DNA from: Nostoc sp. NIES-4103
GTDB lineage: Bacteria > Cyanobacteriota > Cyanobacteriia > Cyanobacteriales > Nostocaceae
Assembly (NCBI RefSeq): GCF_002368335.1
Contig: NZ_AP018288.1
Span: 5,131,902-5,195,901, forward strand
Length of the DNA: 64,000 bases
Direction: 5' to 3'
This document shows positions 33,983 to 42,394 of the stretch, piece after piece (position 1 is the stretch's first letter; each line of letters opens with the position of its first letter). The notes under the pieces were generated by a model. The model saw only the letters and a list, made by a program, of their open reading frames with translations, had not been told where the DNA came from and ran no database searches. Made by a program: the position numbers and the translations under genes.

Positions 33983-34892
33983 TCCCACCTAAAATATACA
34001 CATACGCACCAAAATTTTCATCATCCGTACCTACAATTACACCACCTTGATTACCAGGAATCAGTTCTATTCCTTCAATTTTGTGAGATTCAGAGCGGTA
34101 GAGAGGAACAAATTGAGGGTTTTGTTGCCACACTATTTTGTTACCATATAATCCTAAATAACCAGCCACATATACTGCTGATTGAAATGGCCCATCATCA
34201 CCGGGATCATTTGCTGAGCTAATGTATACAATTCCAACAGGGTCTACCTTAATATCTGAAACATGGCGGACATTACCAGATGGAAATGGTACTTTCAGAT
34301 TGGCAGAACCTATCAGCTTGACTTGAGATTTAACTAGGTCAAGCACTCCCCAGTAAACTCTGGCTGGTTGTTCTCCTTCACCTCGATGTGCCCAAATAGC
34401 AACTAATTTACCATCTAGATATTGTAAACCAAATGCTTCAAAATTACTTCCTTGAACGATTCCTGGTAGATTAAATTCACTCAAAACTGAGATAGTCTGA
34501 TTTGAACGTTTTAATTTAATGTAATAAGCTTTCCCAGAACTACTTAAAGCTATAAAATTGGAGTTTGTTTTTCCTGGAACAGATGTTATAGCCTCCAAAT
34601 CAATAGGTAGTTCTGTGTTACTTTGCCAACTCAAAGGGAAATATTCAACTTTATTTTTATCTTTAATACTAATGATTGCTAGACGACCTTGGTTTTTCTT
34701 GTTGTCATGGACAATGAGAAAATCTTGAAAACTTTTTTGCTGTTCTAAAAGAGTTATACCACTGATACCAAAAGTGATACCACCACGCACGGGATACCAA
34801 TCTTCTGCTCCAGCTTGCTGAGATATAAATAATAATGCCCCCAAGACTACTATATTGATAATTAACTTGAGTAACTGAACTTTATTAGGCAT
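33978..34892 (-). CDS. exported hypothetical protein, probable beta-propeller
   Basis: A 304-residue protein with an N-terminal signal (LIINIVVLGALLFISQQAGA, cleavage likely after AGA). The mature part is beta-rich with recurring aromatic/acidic strands (DFLIVHDNKK, LEAITSVPGK, FEAFGLQYLDGKLVAIWAHR, IKVDPVGIVYISSANDPGDD, IEGIELIPGNQGGVIVGTDD), suggesting a phytase-like or SdiA-regulated type propeller. I do not recognise a named family. The Asp/Glu-rich loops could bind calcium. Start ATG 34892. No operon partner. Confidence 0.7.
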   Translation of the reverse strand: MPNKVQLLKLIINIVVLGALLFISQQAGAEDWYPVRGGITFGISGITLLEQQKSFQDFLIVHDNKKNQGRLAIISIKDKNKVEYFPLSWQSNTELPIDLEAITSVPGKTNSNFIALSSSGKAYYIKLKRSNQTISVLSEFNLPGIVQGSNFEAFGLQYLDGKLVAIWAHRGEGEQPARVYWGVLDLVKSQVKLIGSANLKVPFPSGNVRHVSDIKVDPVGIVYISSANDPGDDGPFQSAVYVAGYLGLYGNKIVWQQNPQFVPLYRSESHKIEGIELIPGNQGGVIVGTDDENFGAYVYILGGR

Positions 34893-35631
34893 ACTAACTC
34901 AATATAAATGCAGTCGTAAATTAATGTCCGATTTTAACTTACAAAATAGATTTTGAATCAAAAATCGGCTTTAATACCACACCAGTAATATCAAGTTCGG
35001 ATAAATAGTTATAATTTCCACAGTCATTGCACCCCACTTTCATCCCCTCACAAGTGTAGGTTTTTTACGTGGGTATGAGTCCATACTTGCTTATCAGCCT
35101 TTTGAACCCACTCAAAACTTCATTCTTCAATTGTCCAATTGCTGGAACACTTGAGTCATCGTTTCACAACTCGGTGAAAAATTATGGATTCATACACAAC
35201 CGAGAAAAATGAGATTCATAATCCTACATGTTGACCGCGTAATTATCAGGGTTTTAGGCTTCGTGTAAAAAACCTACACCTGTCAGACTTTCATCCCCCT
35301 TTACCAAGGGGGGACAGAGGGGGGTAAGCGTAGCTTTGGTGGGGTTCTTCGCTTTTTATAAGTAATTAAGCGAACTTGATATAAGTTGTGTTAAGCGCAT
35401 ATTTTGATATGATTTGTAACCAAAAATATGAGCAAAACCCTATTACACACCATGTTAGGTGACAGTGCGTAATAGCAAAGCAACAACATACCCTTAATTC
35501 CTAAGCAGATTTAACCAAAAAAATTTTACAATCTGCAACAGTCCGTCTTTAGGTAAAATGAGCTTGAGATTACTATTGAGAATTTTTGTAGTTAAAATAA
35601 GGTAAAGTTAATTTATGTAGTCCAGGCATTG
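34893..35631. other. 739-bp spacer with a MITE-like element
   Basis: Holds a 226-bp element with 15-bp inverted ends (35054-35279) and a G-rich dispersed repeat (35290-35345, CCCCCTTTACCAAGGGGGGA). The final 200 bp is probably the promoter of the methyltransferase gene. No coding frame is supported. Confidence 0.6.
35054..35279. mobile_element. 226-bp MITE-like element, 15-bp terminal inverted repeats
   Basis: GTGTAGGTTTTTTAC (35054-35068) is the exact reverse complement of GTAAAAAACCTACAC (35265-35279). The inside is non-coding with further short inverted motifs (CAATTGTCCAATTG). No target duplication is clear at the borders. It fits a non-autonomous transposable element, but no parent transposase is in the window. 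Confidence 0.55.
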
Positions 35632-36447
35632 ATGAATAAAACCAAAGTTAACCTCGGTGTCGTTCAAGAAACGCTACTAATTACCCTTTGGTCTAGAGCT
35701 TTTGAGCTTCAGGCAGCAGACCCAATTATAGTAGACCCCAAATCAGCTGAAATTTTGGCTGCAATTGATTATGATTTTGATAAACTTGCTACTGCAAGAT
35801 CCTCTCAGATAGGAGCTTGTTTGCGAGGAATGATCCTCGATAACTGGGTACACACTTACCTTAAGCAGTATCCCCAAGGTTCTGTTATCGAAATTGGTGC
35901 AGGACTGAATACCCGTTTTGAGCGAGTAGATAACGGTGAGGTGCGCTGGTTTGATTTAGACTTGCCTGATGTCATGGCATTGCGGAAGCAGTTTTTTAAA
36001 GAAACAGAACGGCGTAAGTTAATCACAGCTTCCGCATTAGATATTGATTGGATTGAAAGTGTCAAAACTACTGCGACAAAAGTTAATATGTTTGTTGCAG
36101 AAGGTGTATTGCAATATCTCACTGAACAGCAGGTAAAGCAATTGTTTGCTAATCTTTTGCAATATTTTCCTGGTTCTTGGTTTGCTTTTGATTCTTTATC
36201 ACCGCTAATGGTGAAGAATCAACAGTGGCATGACTCACTTAAATACACCTCGGCAAAATTTGATTGGGGCATTTCCAATATTTACGATATTAAAGAGTGG
36301 GATTCTCGCTACAAAGTTATGGAAGTCTGTAAGTATGCGAACCTACCAGCTAAATATCGTCAACGTTTTTCTCTAATCAATCGTTTACTCATGTTACTTC
36401 CTGCTTTGCATGATTCCCATCGTTTGGCATTAGTTAGATTAGGTTAA
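35632..36447 (+). CDS. class I SAM methyltransferase, leucine carboxyl methyltransferase/TcmP-like
   Basis: A 271-residue cytosolic methyltransferase of the LCM family. SAM-site motif I is SVIEIGAGLNTRFERVD (residues 84-100), the acidic loop is WFDLDLPDVMALRKQF, then FVAEGVLQYLTEQQV (post-II motif) and WFAFDSLSP. The N-terminus (ETLLITLWSRAFELQAADPI) is typical of the family, which methylates carboxyl or hydroxyl groups on small molecules or proteins. Start ATG 35632, one codon after a TTG; a GGTAAAG-like site lies upstream. It is 20 bp ahead of a carboxylate-amine ligase-like gene and almost certainly co-transcribed with it. Confidence 0.85.
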   Translation: MNKTKVNLGVVQETLLITLWSRAFELQAADPIIVDPKSAEILAAIDYDFDKLATARSSQIGACLRGMILDNWVHTYLKQYPQGSVIEIGAGLNTRFERVDNGEVRWFDLDLPDVMALRKQFFKETERRKLITASALDIDWIESVKTTATKVNMFVAEGVLQYLTEQQVKQLFANLLQYFPGSWFAFDSLSPLMVKNQQWHDSLKYTSAKFDWGISNIYDIKEWDSRYKVMEVCKYANLPAKYRQRFSLINRLLMLLPALHDSHRLALVRLG

Positions 36448-36467
36448 TACAAGTAATTAAGGGATAT

Positions 36468-37571
36468 ATGAAATTTTTTTTTGGCATTGAACATGAAGTC
36501 GCTTTTCTAAACAAGGAAGGCAAGTTTGCAGATTTTTCTCACACAAAATTTGCTGACTTCCAGCAAATTGTTGAAAGGCTACCCACATACCCCAATGATT
36601 ATCTTCAGTTGCGTGTGGGTGATGCTGGTATTAAAAAAAAGAGGTGGTATATAGAAGGATTTGAAAGGTTTGCTGATTCTGACAAGCCAATTGATTGTCT
36701 ACCTAAAGGCATCGAAATTAGAACAACCATACATACTAATATTGAAGCTGCTATTAGCGAATTATCAGAAAGTTTTTGCTTACTATGCGAGGTAGCTGCT
36801 GATTTTGGCTTTTCGCCTGTTTTAACTAGTTTTAATCCTTACAATAAAATCTTTGAACCTCAACCTCCGTTAAATGATTATGAAATTAGACAGCTACAGG
36901 CATATCCTGATGAACAAACTGCCAATATTTATATGGTGACATACGGCCCAGATTTAAACATTTCTGTGGCAGATTTCTCTATTGAGCGTGTCATTGATGT
37001 TGGGAGAAAGTTAACTTATTACAGTCCATACATCGTTCCTTTCAGTTATAGTTCTCCTTTTTATCAAGGAGATTTATGGGATGGTCTGTCAGTACGAACT
37101 TATATTAGAACAGGCAAAAGATCAGCAGCTCTGGTTTTTGTTCAGGAACAGAAACAACTGATTAATAGTGTACCTTCATTGACAAAAATAGCACGTATTC
37201 CTGCTGAAGTAGGTCGTATAGAATTTAAAGCTTTCGATAGTTGTGATGATTTTTCTATCTATGCAGCATTGCTAGCATTGTTAAAAGGTTTGATTATAGA
37301 TGAAACTCTTCCAGGTAGAGCAACTATACCCGATGCATATCTGCACCAAATATCAGCTAAAGAAGGCTTTGAAAACGAAGATATTATTGCCAACGCTAAA
37401 AAAGTTTTGCAAGCATCTGAGGTTGCCCTTGGGAATGACCCAGACATTAAATTATTAACACCATTGAAAGTAATGCTAGCAAAGCGAAAAACAAAATCCC
37501 ATGAACTAATAGAAGTATTTCAGCGAGTGGGTTCTATAGAAGGAGCATTAAGGCAAACTTACCAAGTTTAA
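36468..37571 (+). CDS. glutamate-cysteine ligase (GCS2)-like carboxylate-amine ligase
   Basis: A 367-residue protein with GCS2-superfamily features: FFGIEHEVAFL at residues 3-13 (metal/ATP-binding Glu cluster), KGIEIRTTIHTNIEAAISEL near 85, and RIPAEVGRIEFKAFDSCDDF near 245 (Glu and Arg at the active site), followed by a helical C-terminus. Such enzymes form amide bonds between an amino-acid carboxyl and an amine using ATP. Substrate unknown; similarity to true GshA is limited. It is directly behind the carboxyl methyltransferase gene, suggesting that one product is both ligated and methylated. Start ATG 36468 after AAGGGATAT. Confidence 0.72.
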   Translation: MKFFFGIEHEVAFLNKEGKFADFSHTKFADFQQIVERLPTYPNDYLQLRVGDAGIKKKRWYIEGFERFADSDKPIDCLPKGIEIRTTIHTNIEAAISELSESFCLLCEVAADFGFSPVLTSFNPYNKIFEPQPPLNDYEIRQLQAYPDEQTANIYMVTYGPDLNISVADFSIERVIDVGRKLTYYSPYIVPFSYSSPFYQGDLWDGLSVRTYIRTGKRSAALVFVQEQKQLINSVPSLTKIARIPAEVGRIEFKAFDSCDDFSIYAALLALLKGLIIDETLPGRATIPDAYLHQISAKEGFENEDIIANAKKVLQASEVALGNDPDIKLLTPLKVMLAKRKTKSHELIEVFQRVGSIEGALRQTYQV

Positions 37572-37840
37572 AAGTTTAGGACTAGGGACTAGGGGAGCAG
37601 GGGTGCAGGGGTGCAGGGGTGCAGGGGAAATAAAATCTAAAACCTGACTCCCTGATTATTCTTAGAGGATGTCTCTTAAGTCTAATTTAACACTGACCCT
37701 AGCGACTATTAGTCAGCAATTTCTAGCTGTAATCACATATAGGACTTTTATTTGTTTTTTGAAATAGATGTAGGGCGGGCTTTACCTACCCTACATTACT
37801 CAGCACTTTGCTATGAAAAGGTGTGCGATCGCTCACCATA

Positions 37841-40800
37841 CTATGACTCTGACTGGTTTGAGCTAGCAGGCAAAGCTTTATGTCTACCTCCTGCTTTGTT
37901 AGGAGAATCTGGTGGTTGTGAAGGATTTGAGCGTCCGGGACGCTTCTTATAAAATATAGAAGCAGCCAAAGTTTTAACCAGAATGTACAGAATCGGCACT
38001 AAGAACAGACTTAAAAACGTCGCTAGCAATAGCCCACCAAACAGTGCTGTCCCCAAAGACCAGCGGCTGCTAGCTCCAGCACCCTCAGAAATAACTAAGG
38101 GCAAAAAGCCTAACAATGCAGCAAAGGCAGTCATGAGAATTGGTCGTAACCGTTCTTCCCCTGCTTTCACCGCCGCCCGCGTGTAACTCATACCCTGCTC
38201 ATGCAGTTGATTGGCAAATTCTACGACTAAAATCGCGTTCTTTGCTGACAGACCAATTAATGTCACCAAACCCACTTGGCAATAAATATCATTTACCACC
38301 TTGGGGAAAAGGCTACCTACCATGAAAACATTCGAGCGTAGCCAAATCGCAACCATCGCTCCCAAAATTGCTAAGGGAACCGTCAGCAAAATAATAATTG
38401 GGTCAACATAGCTTTCATACTGAGCTGCCAACACAAGAAAGACAATAACGATCGCTAAAGCAAAAATCAAGGTTGTAGCTCCCCCAGAAGTCTTTTCTTG
38501 GAGATAAGTTCCTGTCCACTCGTAACCAAATCCTTGGGGCAAAACCTCTGCTGCTACTTGCTCCATTGCTTGAATTGCCTGTCCAGAACTAGCACCAGGA
38601 GCAGGAGAACCTTGAATCTTGATTGATCTATACAAGTTGTAATGCGAAATGGTTTTCGGCCCGACAAAGGGAGTAATTTCCACCAAATTGCTCAAAGGAA
38701 TCATCGCCCCACTTCTAGAGCGGACATACAGTTTGCCGATATCATCAGGATTAGAACGGAACACACCATCTGCCTGCACATATACTCGATACTGTCGCTG
38801 TCCCTGAACAAAGTTGTTTACATACTGCGACCCCAAGTAAGTTTGCAACGTCCCAAACACATTGTTGATATCTACGTTCAGAGCTTTAGCTTGATTGCGG
38901 TTCACCTGAATTTCAAATTGGGGAGTGTTGGCGGTGAACTGAGTGAAAACTCGTTGTAAAACAGGCTTTTTATTTGCCGCCGCAATTAACTTTTGAGCAG
39001 TCTCAACCAAAGTTTCAATGGGGGCGTTACCAGTTCTGTCTTGAAGGATAAACTCAAAACCGCCTGTAGTACTTAATCCTCTCACCGGAGGAGCATTGGC
39101 AGCGATCGCTCTAGCTTCTGTAATTGTGGCAAGCTTTTTGTTGAGCTGCTGAAGTATTCCATACACAGACTGAGATTGCTCAGGTCTTTCTTTCCAAGGT
39201 TTGAGGTTGACAAATGCAATCCCTAAATTAGAAGCATTACCATCGAAACCAAAGCCACTAATCATAAAACTAGCTCTGACTTCTGGAATCGCCGTCACAT
39301 CCAGAGCAACCTGCTGCATCACAGATTCGGTGTACTTCAGAGAAACCCCGTCTGGAGCCTGGACAATGACAAAGAAGTAACCTTGATCTTCCTCTGGAAT
39401 AAATCCCGTAGGCACTGCTTTGTACATCAAAACCGTTGCAGCTAAACCAGCGATAAAAACCCCAACCACCATCGGCTTGACATGAGTGAGGAAGCTGACA
39501 AACCCGACATATCGGCGTGTGAACCAAGCAAATCCTCGATTAAACAGCGTAAAGAACCAGCCTAAAGGGCCCCGTAAAGTTCCAGGGGGGCGCATGAGAA
39601 TGGCTGCCATACTCGGAGAAAAAGTTAAGGCATTGAAGGTTGAAATACCTATGGAGACTGCAACAGTTAACGCAAATTGTTTATAGACAATACCAGTAGT
39701 ACCCGGAATGAATGCCACTGGAATGAACACAGCCATGAGTACAAGTGAAGTGGCAATGATTGCCCCAGACAACTCTTTCATGGCTTCTATAGCTGCCTGC
39801 AAAGGCTTCGTGCCTTGCTCCAGCTTGACTGCAACTGCTTCCACCACAATAATGGCATCATCAACGACGATCCCAATTGCCAGCACGAAGCCAAACAGAG
39901 TCAGTGTATTAATTTGAAATCCTAAAACGAATAGAGCCGCACATGCACCAACAAGAGAAACGGGGATAGCAACTGTCGGAATGAGCGTAGTGCGCCAGTC
40001 TTGCAAAAACACAAAAATGACTAAGACTACTAGGATAATAGCCTCAACCAGGGTGTGCAGTACCTCTTCGAGGGAAATTTCCACAAAGGGAGTAGTGTCA
40101 AATGCCAACTTTGCTTTTAGTCCAGGTGGGAACCTCTTGGCTAGCGCACTTACCTGTTCTTCTACAGCATGGGCAACTTGTAAGGCATTACTTCCAGGAA
40201 GCTGATATATTCCCAAACCCACGGCTGGCTTGGGATTATTCCCTGGTATGGTGAACCTAGCATCAGCCAAATAACTTTCTGCTCCTAGTTCCACTCGCCC
40301 CACATCTCTAACCTTAACTAAAGTGCCACTGCCAGCTTCACCGACCTTTAGCACCATGTTCTCAAATTCAGATACATCTTTGAATCGACTGCTAGCCCGT
40401 AAAGCAAATTCAAAGCTTTGATTATCCGGTGCTGGTTCCCTACCAATTGCACCTGCACCTACTTGGATATTCTGCTCTTGAAGGGCAGCTGTCACATCTT
40501 GAGGAGTCAGTTGATATTCAGCAAGTTTATTGGGATCAAGCCACAGACGCATAGCATATTTGCGCTCTCCAAAAATAGTGGCTTTTCCTACGCCAGGAAT
40601 TCGTTTTATTTGGTCAAGAATATAAAGGTCAACATAGTTACTGATAAAAATGTTGTCATACTCATTATTTTCGGAGAAAAATCCATAAACTAAAAGCAGA
40701 CTGCTCGATGCGGTTTCTACAGTTACGCCTGTTCTTTGAATAGTGTCTGGTAACTGAGGTGCAGCCAGAGCCTCTTTATTTTGAACATTGACTTGGGCAA

Positions 40801-41107
40801 TATCACTATTAACATTAGTGGGAAAGGAGACAGTTATATTACTGCCACCATCATTACTAGTGTTAGAAGATATGTAAGACACGTCTTTAACACCATTAAT
40901 TTGCCGTTCAATAATGTTGGTGACAGTGTTTTCTGTGGTTTGAGCATCTGCACCAATATTATTAGAGCTAACAGTGATTTGAACTGGGGCCAAGTCTGGT
41001 AGCTGAGAAATAGGAAGAATCGGAATACAAATGCTTCCCAACAGCAAAATAATGAATGTACAAACGGTCGTCAAAACAGGACGTTTGATGAAGATATTGA
41101 CAAACAT
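37841..41107 (-). CDS. RND efflux pump permease, HAE1/AcrB family
   Basis: A 1088-residue inner-membrane drug/proton antiporter with twelve helices in the usual 1+5+1+5 order and two large periplasmic loops. Markers are the start MFVNIFIKRPVLTTV, pore-domain YISSNTSNDGGSNITVSF, GIVVDDAIIVVEA in helix 4 (proton-relay Asp pair) and FIPVAFIPGTTG. Further markers are GFIPEEDQGYFFV and, near the end, GLSAKNAILVVEFAN and LRPILMTAFAALLGFLPL. The tail is Pro/Ser/Lys-rich. The usual membrane-fusion partner gene is absent on either side; instead a LysR regulator is divergent 320 bp away and probably controls it. Confidence 0.95.
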   Translation of the reverse strand: MFVNIFIKRPVLTTVCTFIILLLGSICIPILPISQLPDLAPVQITVSSNNIGADAQTTENTVTNIIERQINGVKDVSYISSNTSNDGGSNITVSFPTNVNSDIAQVNVQNKEALAAPQLPDTIQRTGVTVETASSSLLLVYGFFSENNEYDNIFISNYVDLYILDQIKRIPGVGKATIFGERKYAMRLWLDPNKLAEYQLTPQDVTAALQEQNIQVGAGAIGREPAPDNQSFEFALRASSRFKDVSEFENMVLKVGEAGSGTLVKVRDVGRVELGAESYLADARFTIPGNNPKPAVGLGIYQLPGSNALQVAHAVEEQVSALAKRFPPGLKAKLAFDTTPFVEISLEEVLHTLVEAIILVVLVIFVFLQDWRTTLIPTVAIPVSLVGACAALFVLGFQINTLTLFGFVLAIGIVVDDAIIVVEAVAVKLEQGTKPLQAAIEAMKELSGAIIATSLVLMAVFIPVAFIPGTTGIVYKQFALTVAVSIGISTFNALTFSPSMAAILMRPPGTLRGPLGWFFTLFNRGFAWFTRRYVGFVSFLTHVKPMVVGVFIAGLAATVLMYKAVPTGFIPEEDQGYFFVIVQAPDGVSLKYTESVMQQVALDVTAIPEVRASFMISGFGFDGNASNLGIAFVNLKPWKERPEQSQSVYGILQQLNKKLATITEARAIAANAPPVRGLSTTGGFEFILQDRTGNAPIETLVETAQKLIAAANKKPVLQRVFTQFTANTPQFEIQVNRNQAKALNVDINNVFGTLQTYLGSQYVNNFVQGQRQYRVYVQADGVFRSNPDDIGKLYVRSRSGAMIPLSNLVEITPFVGPKTISHYNLYRSIKIQGSPAPGASSGQAIQAMEQVAAEVLPQGFGYEWTGTYLQEKTSGGATTLIFALAIVIVFLVLAAQYESYVDPIIILLTVPLAILGAMVAIWLRSNVFMVGSLFPKVVNDIYCQVGLVTLIGLSAKNAILVVEFANQLHEQGMSYTRAAVKAGEERLRPILMTAFAALLGFLPLVISEGAGASSRWSLGTALFGGLLLATFLSLFLVPILYILVKTLAASIFYKKRPGRSNPSQPPDSPNKAGGRHKALPASSNQSES

Positions 41108-41431
41108 AAATTAGGGAATGGGGAATGGGGAATGGGGAATGGGGAATGGGGAATAGATTAAGAATTTAACTTTTAGCCTCTATAGCAGGAGGCAGGAGGC
41201 AGGAGGCAGGAGGCAGGAGGTAAAAACCTTACTGTTACTGTCATTGACGATTTTAAAATGTCCTAATCTATGATTCGACTGCTATACTTCTGCCTTTGAC
41301 TTGTTGACAAATAACAACTGACAACTGACTAATGATTAGATTACTTACATCCAGTTTGTATCGCAGGTTATTTTAAAAGTCCAAGATATACTACTATAAC
41401 CAGATGGAATAGATTCAGATAACTAAACGGC
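41108..41431. other. divergent promoter region with tandem repeats
   Basis: GGGGAAT units (41114-41155), GGAGGCA units (41186-41220), then CAGGAGGTAAAAACCTTACT and following bases, which are shared with 51908-51932. The LysR/RND control region would be within 41230-41431. An ATATACT at about 41388 may be a -10 for the LysR gene. Confidence 0.55.
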
Positions 41432-42328
41432 ATGGATGGTAACTTGCGCTTGCTTCGTTATTTTGTTGCCGTGGCTGAAGAGTTAAACTTCACCCGTGCT
41501 GCCGAACGATTATATATATCTCAACCAGCATTATCTAAGCAAATTCGCCAATTAGAGCGGGAAATAGGTATTGAATTGCTGCGGCGTAGTAGTCGTGATG
41601 TCCAACTCACTGCTGCTGGAGAAGCACTTTTGCCTTTAGCCCAGCAACTTCTTCAAGATTGGCAGTTCACCTTAGTAACGGTGCGAGAAGTAGCGGCAAG
41701 TCAGGCGCAGAAATTACGCGTTGGTTTTATCTCTAGTATTGGCGGCGAATTTACAAAATCCATCCTGGCAAGGTTTCAAGCTTCACAGCCAGGTTGGAAG
41801 GTAACGATACGTTTTTTTGAGTTGTCAGACCCAACTGCTGGACTACTTTCTGGAAATTCCGATGTTGCTTTATTACGTTTGCCAGTTCCTAAGCAAGAAA
41901 AACTATTTACTGAAATTTTATTGATTGAACCAAGATGGCTAGCTTTATCCTGTGACCATCCCCTAGCGCAGCACGAAGTTTTGCAGATGGCAGATTTGGT
42001 TAATGAACCGTTTATTACAGTGCCAGCTGAAACTGGTATATGGCGAGATCATTGGCTAGCAATAAATGAGCGTCAAGGGTATCCAGTGATTATTGGTGCA
42101 GAAGTCAATAATACCAATGAAGCTATGGAAGCGGTGATTAATGGTCAAGGAGTAGCTCTAGTTTCAGAAACTAGCACACGGGTTTACACCTTGTCCGGCC
42201 AGACTTTCCGCCCAGTTAAGGATGTCAGCCCCAGCGTACTTGCTGTGGCTTGGCGACGAGACTCTTCTAATCATGTAGTTCAAGACTTTGTAAAAGCTTG
42301 TCTTGAGGTGAGTGGGCATAGGGCATAG
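41432..42328 (+). CDS. LysR family transcriptional regulator
   Basis: A 298-residue regulator. The winged helix-turn-helix is at residues 1-60 (LRLLRYFVAVAEELNFTRAA, then LYISQPALSKQIRQLE), followed by the linker helix and a periplasmic-binding-like effector domain from about 90 (LRVGFISSIGGEFTKSIL, RWLALSCDHPLAQ, NNTNEAMEAVINGQGVALV). It is divergently arranged with the RND permease gene, the classic layout for a LysR controlling its neighbour; the inducer is unknown. Start ATG 41432. Confidence 0.93.
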   Translation: MDGNLRLLRYFVAVAEELNFTRAAERLYISQPALSKQIRQLEREIGIELLRRSSRDVQLTAAGEALLPLAQQLLQDWQFTLVTVREVAASQAQKLRVGFISSIGGEFTKSILARFQASQPGWKVTIRFFELSDPTAGLLSGNSDVALLRLPVPKQEKLFTEILLIEPRWLALSCDHPLAQHEVLQMADLVNEPFITVPAETGIWRDHWLAINERQGYPVIIGAEVNNTNEAMEAVINGQGVALVSETSTRVYTLSGQTFRPVKDVSPSVLAVAWRRDSSNHVVQDFVKACLEVSGHRA

Positions 42329-42394
42329 GGCATGGGGCATGGGGCATTGGGCATTAGTTATTTCTTACCCTGCTCCCCTGCTCCCCCTGCTCCC

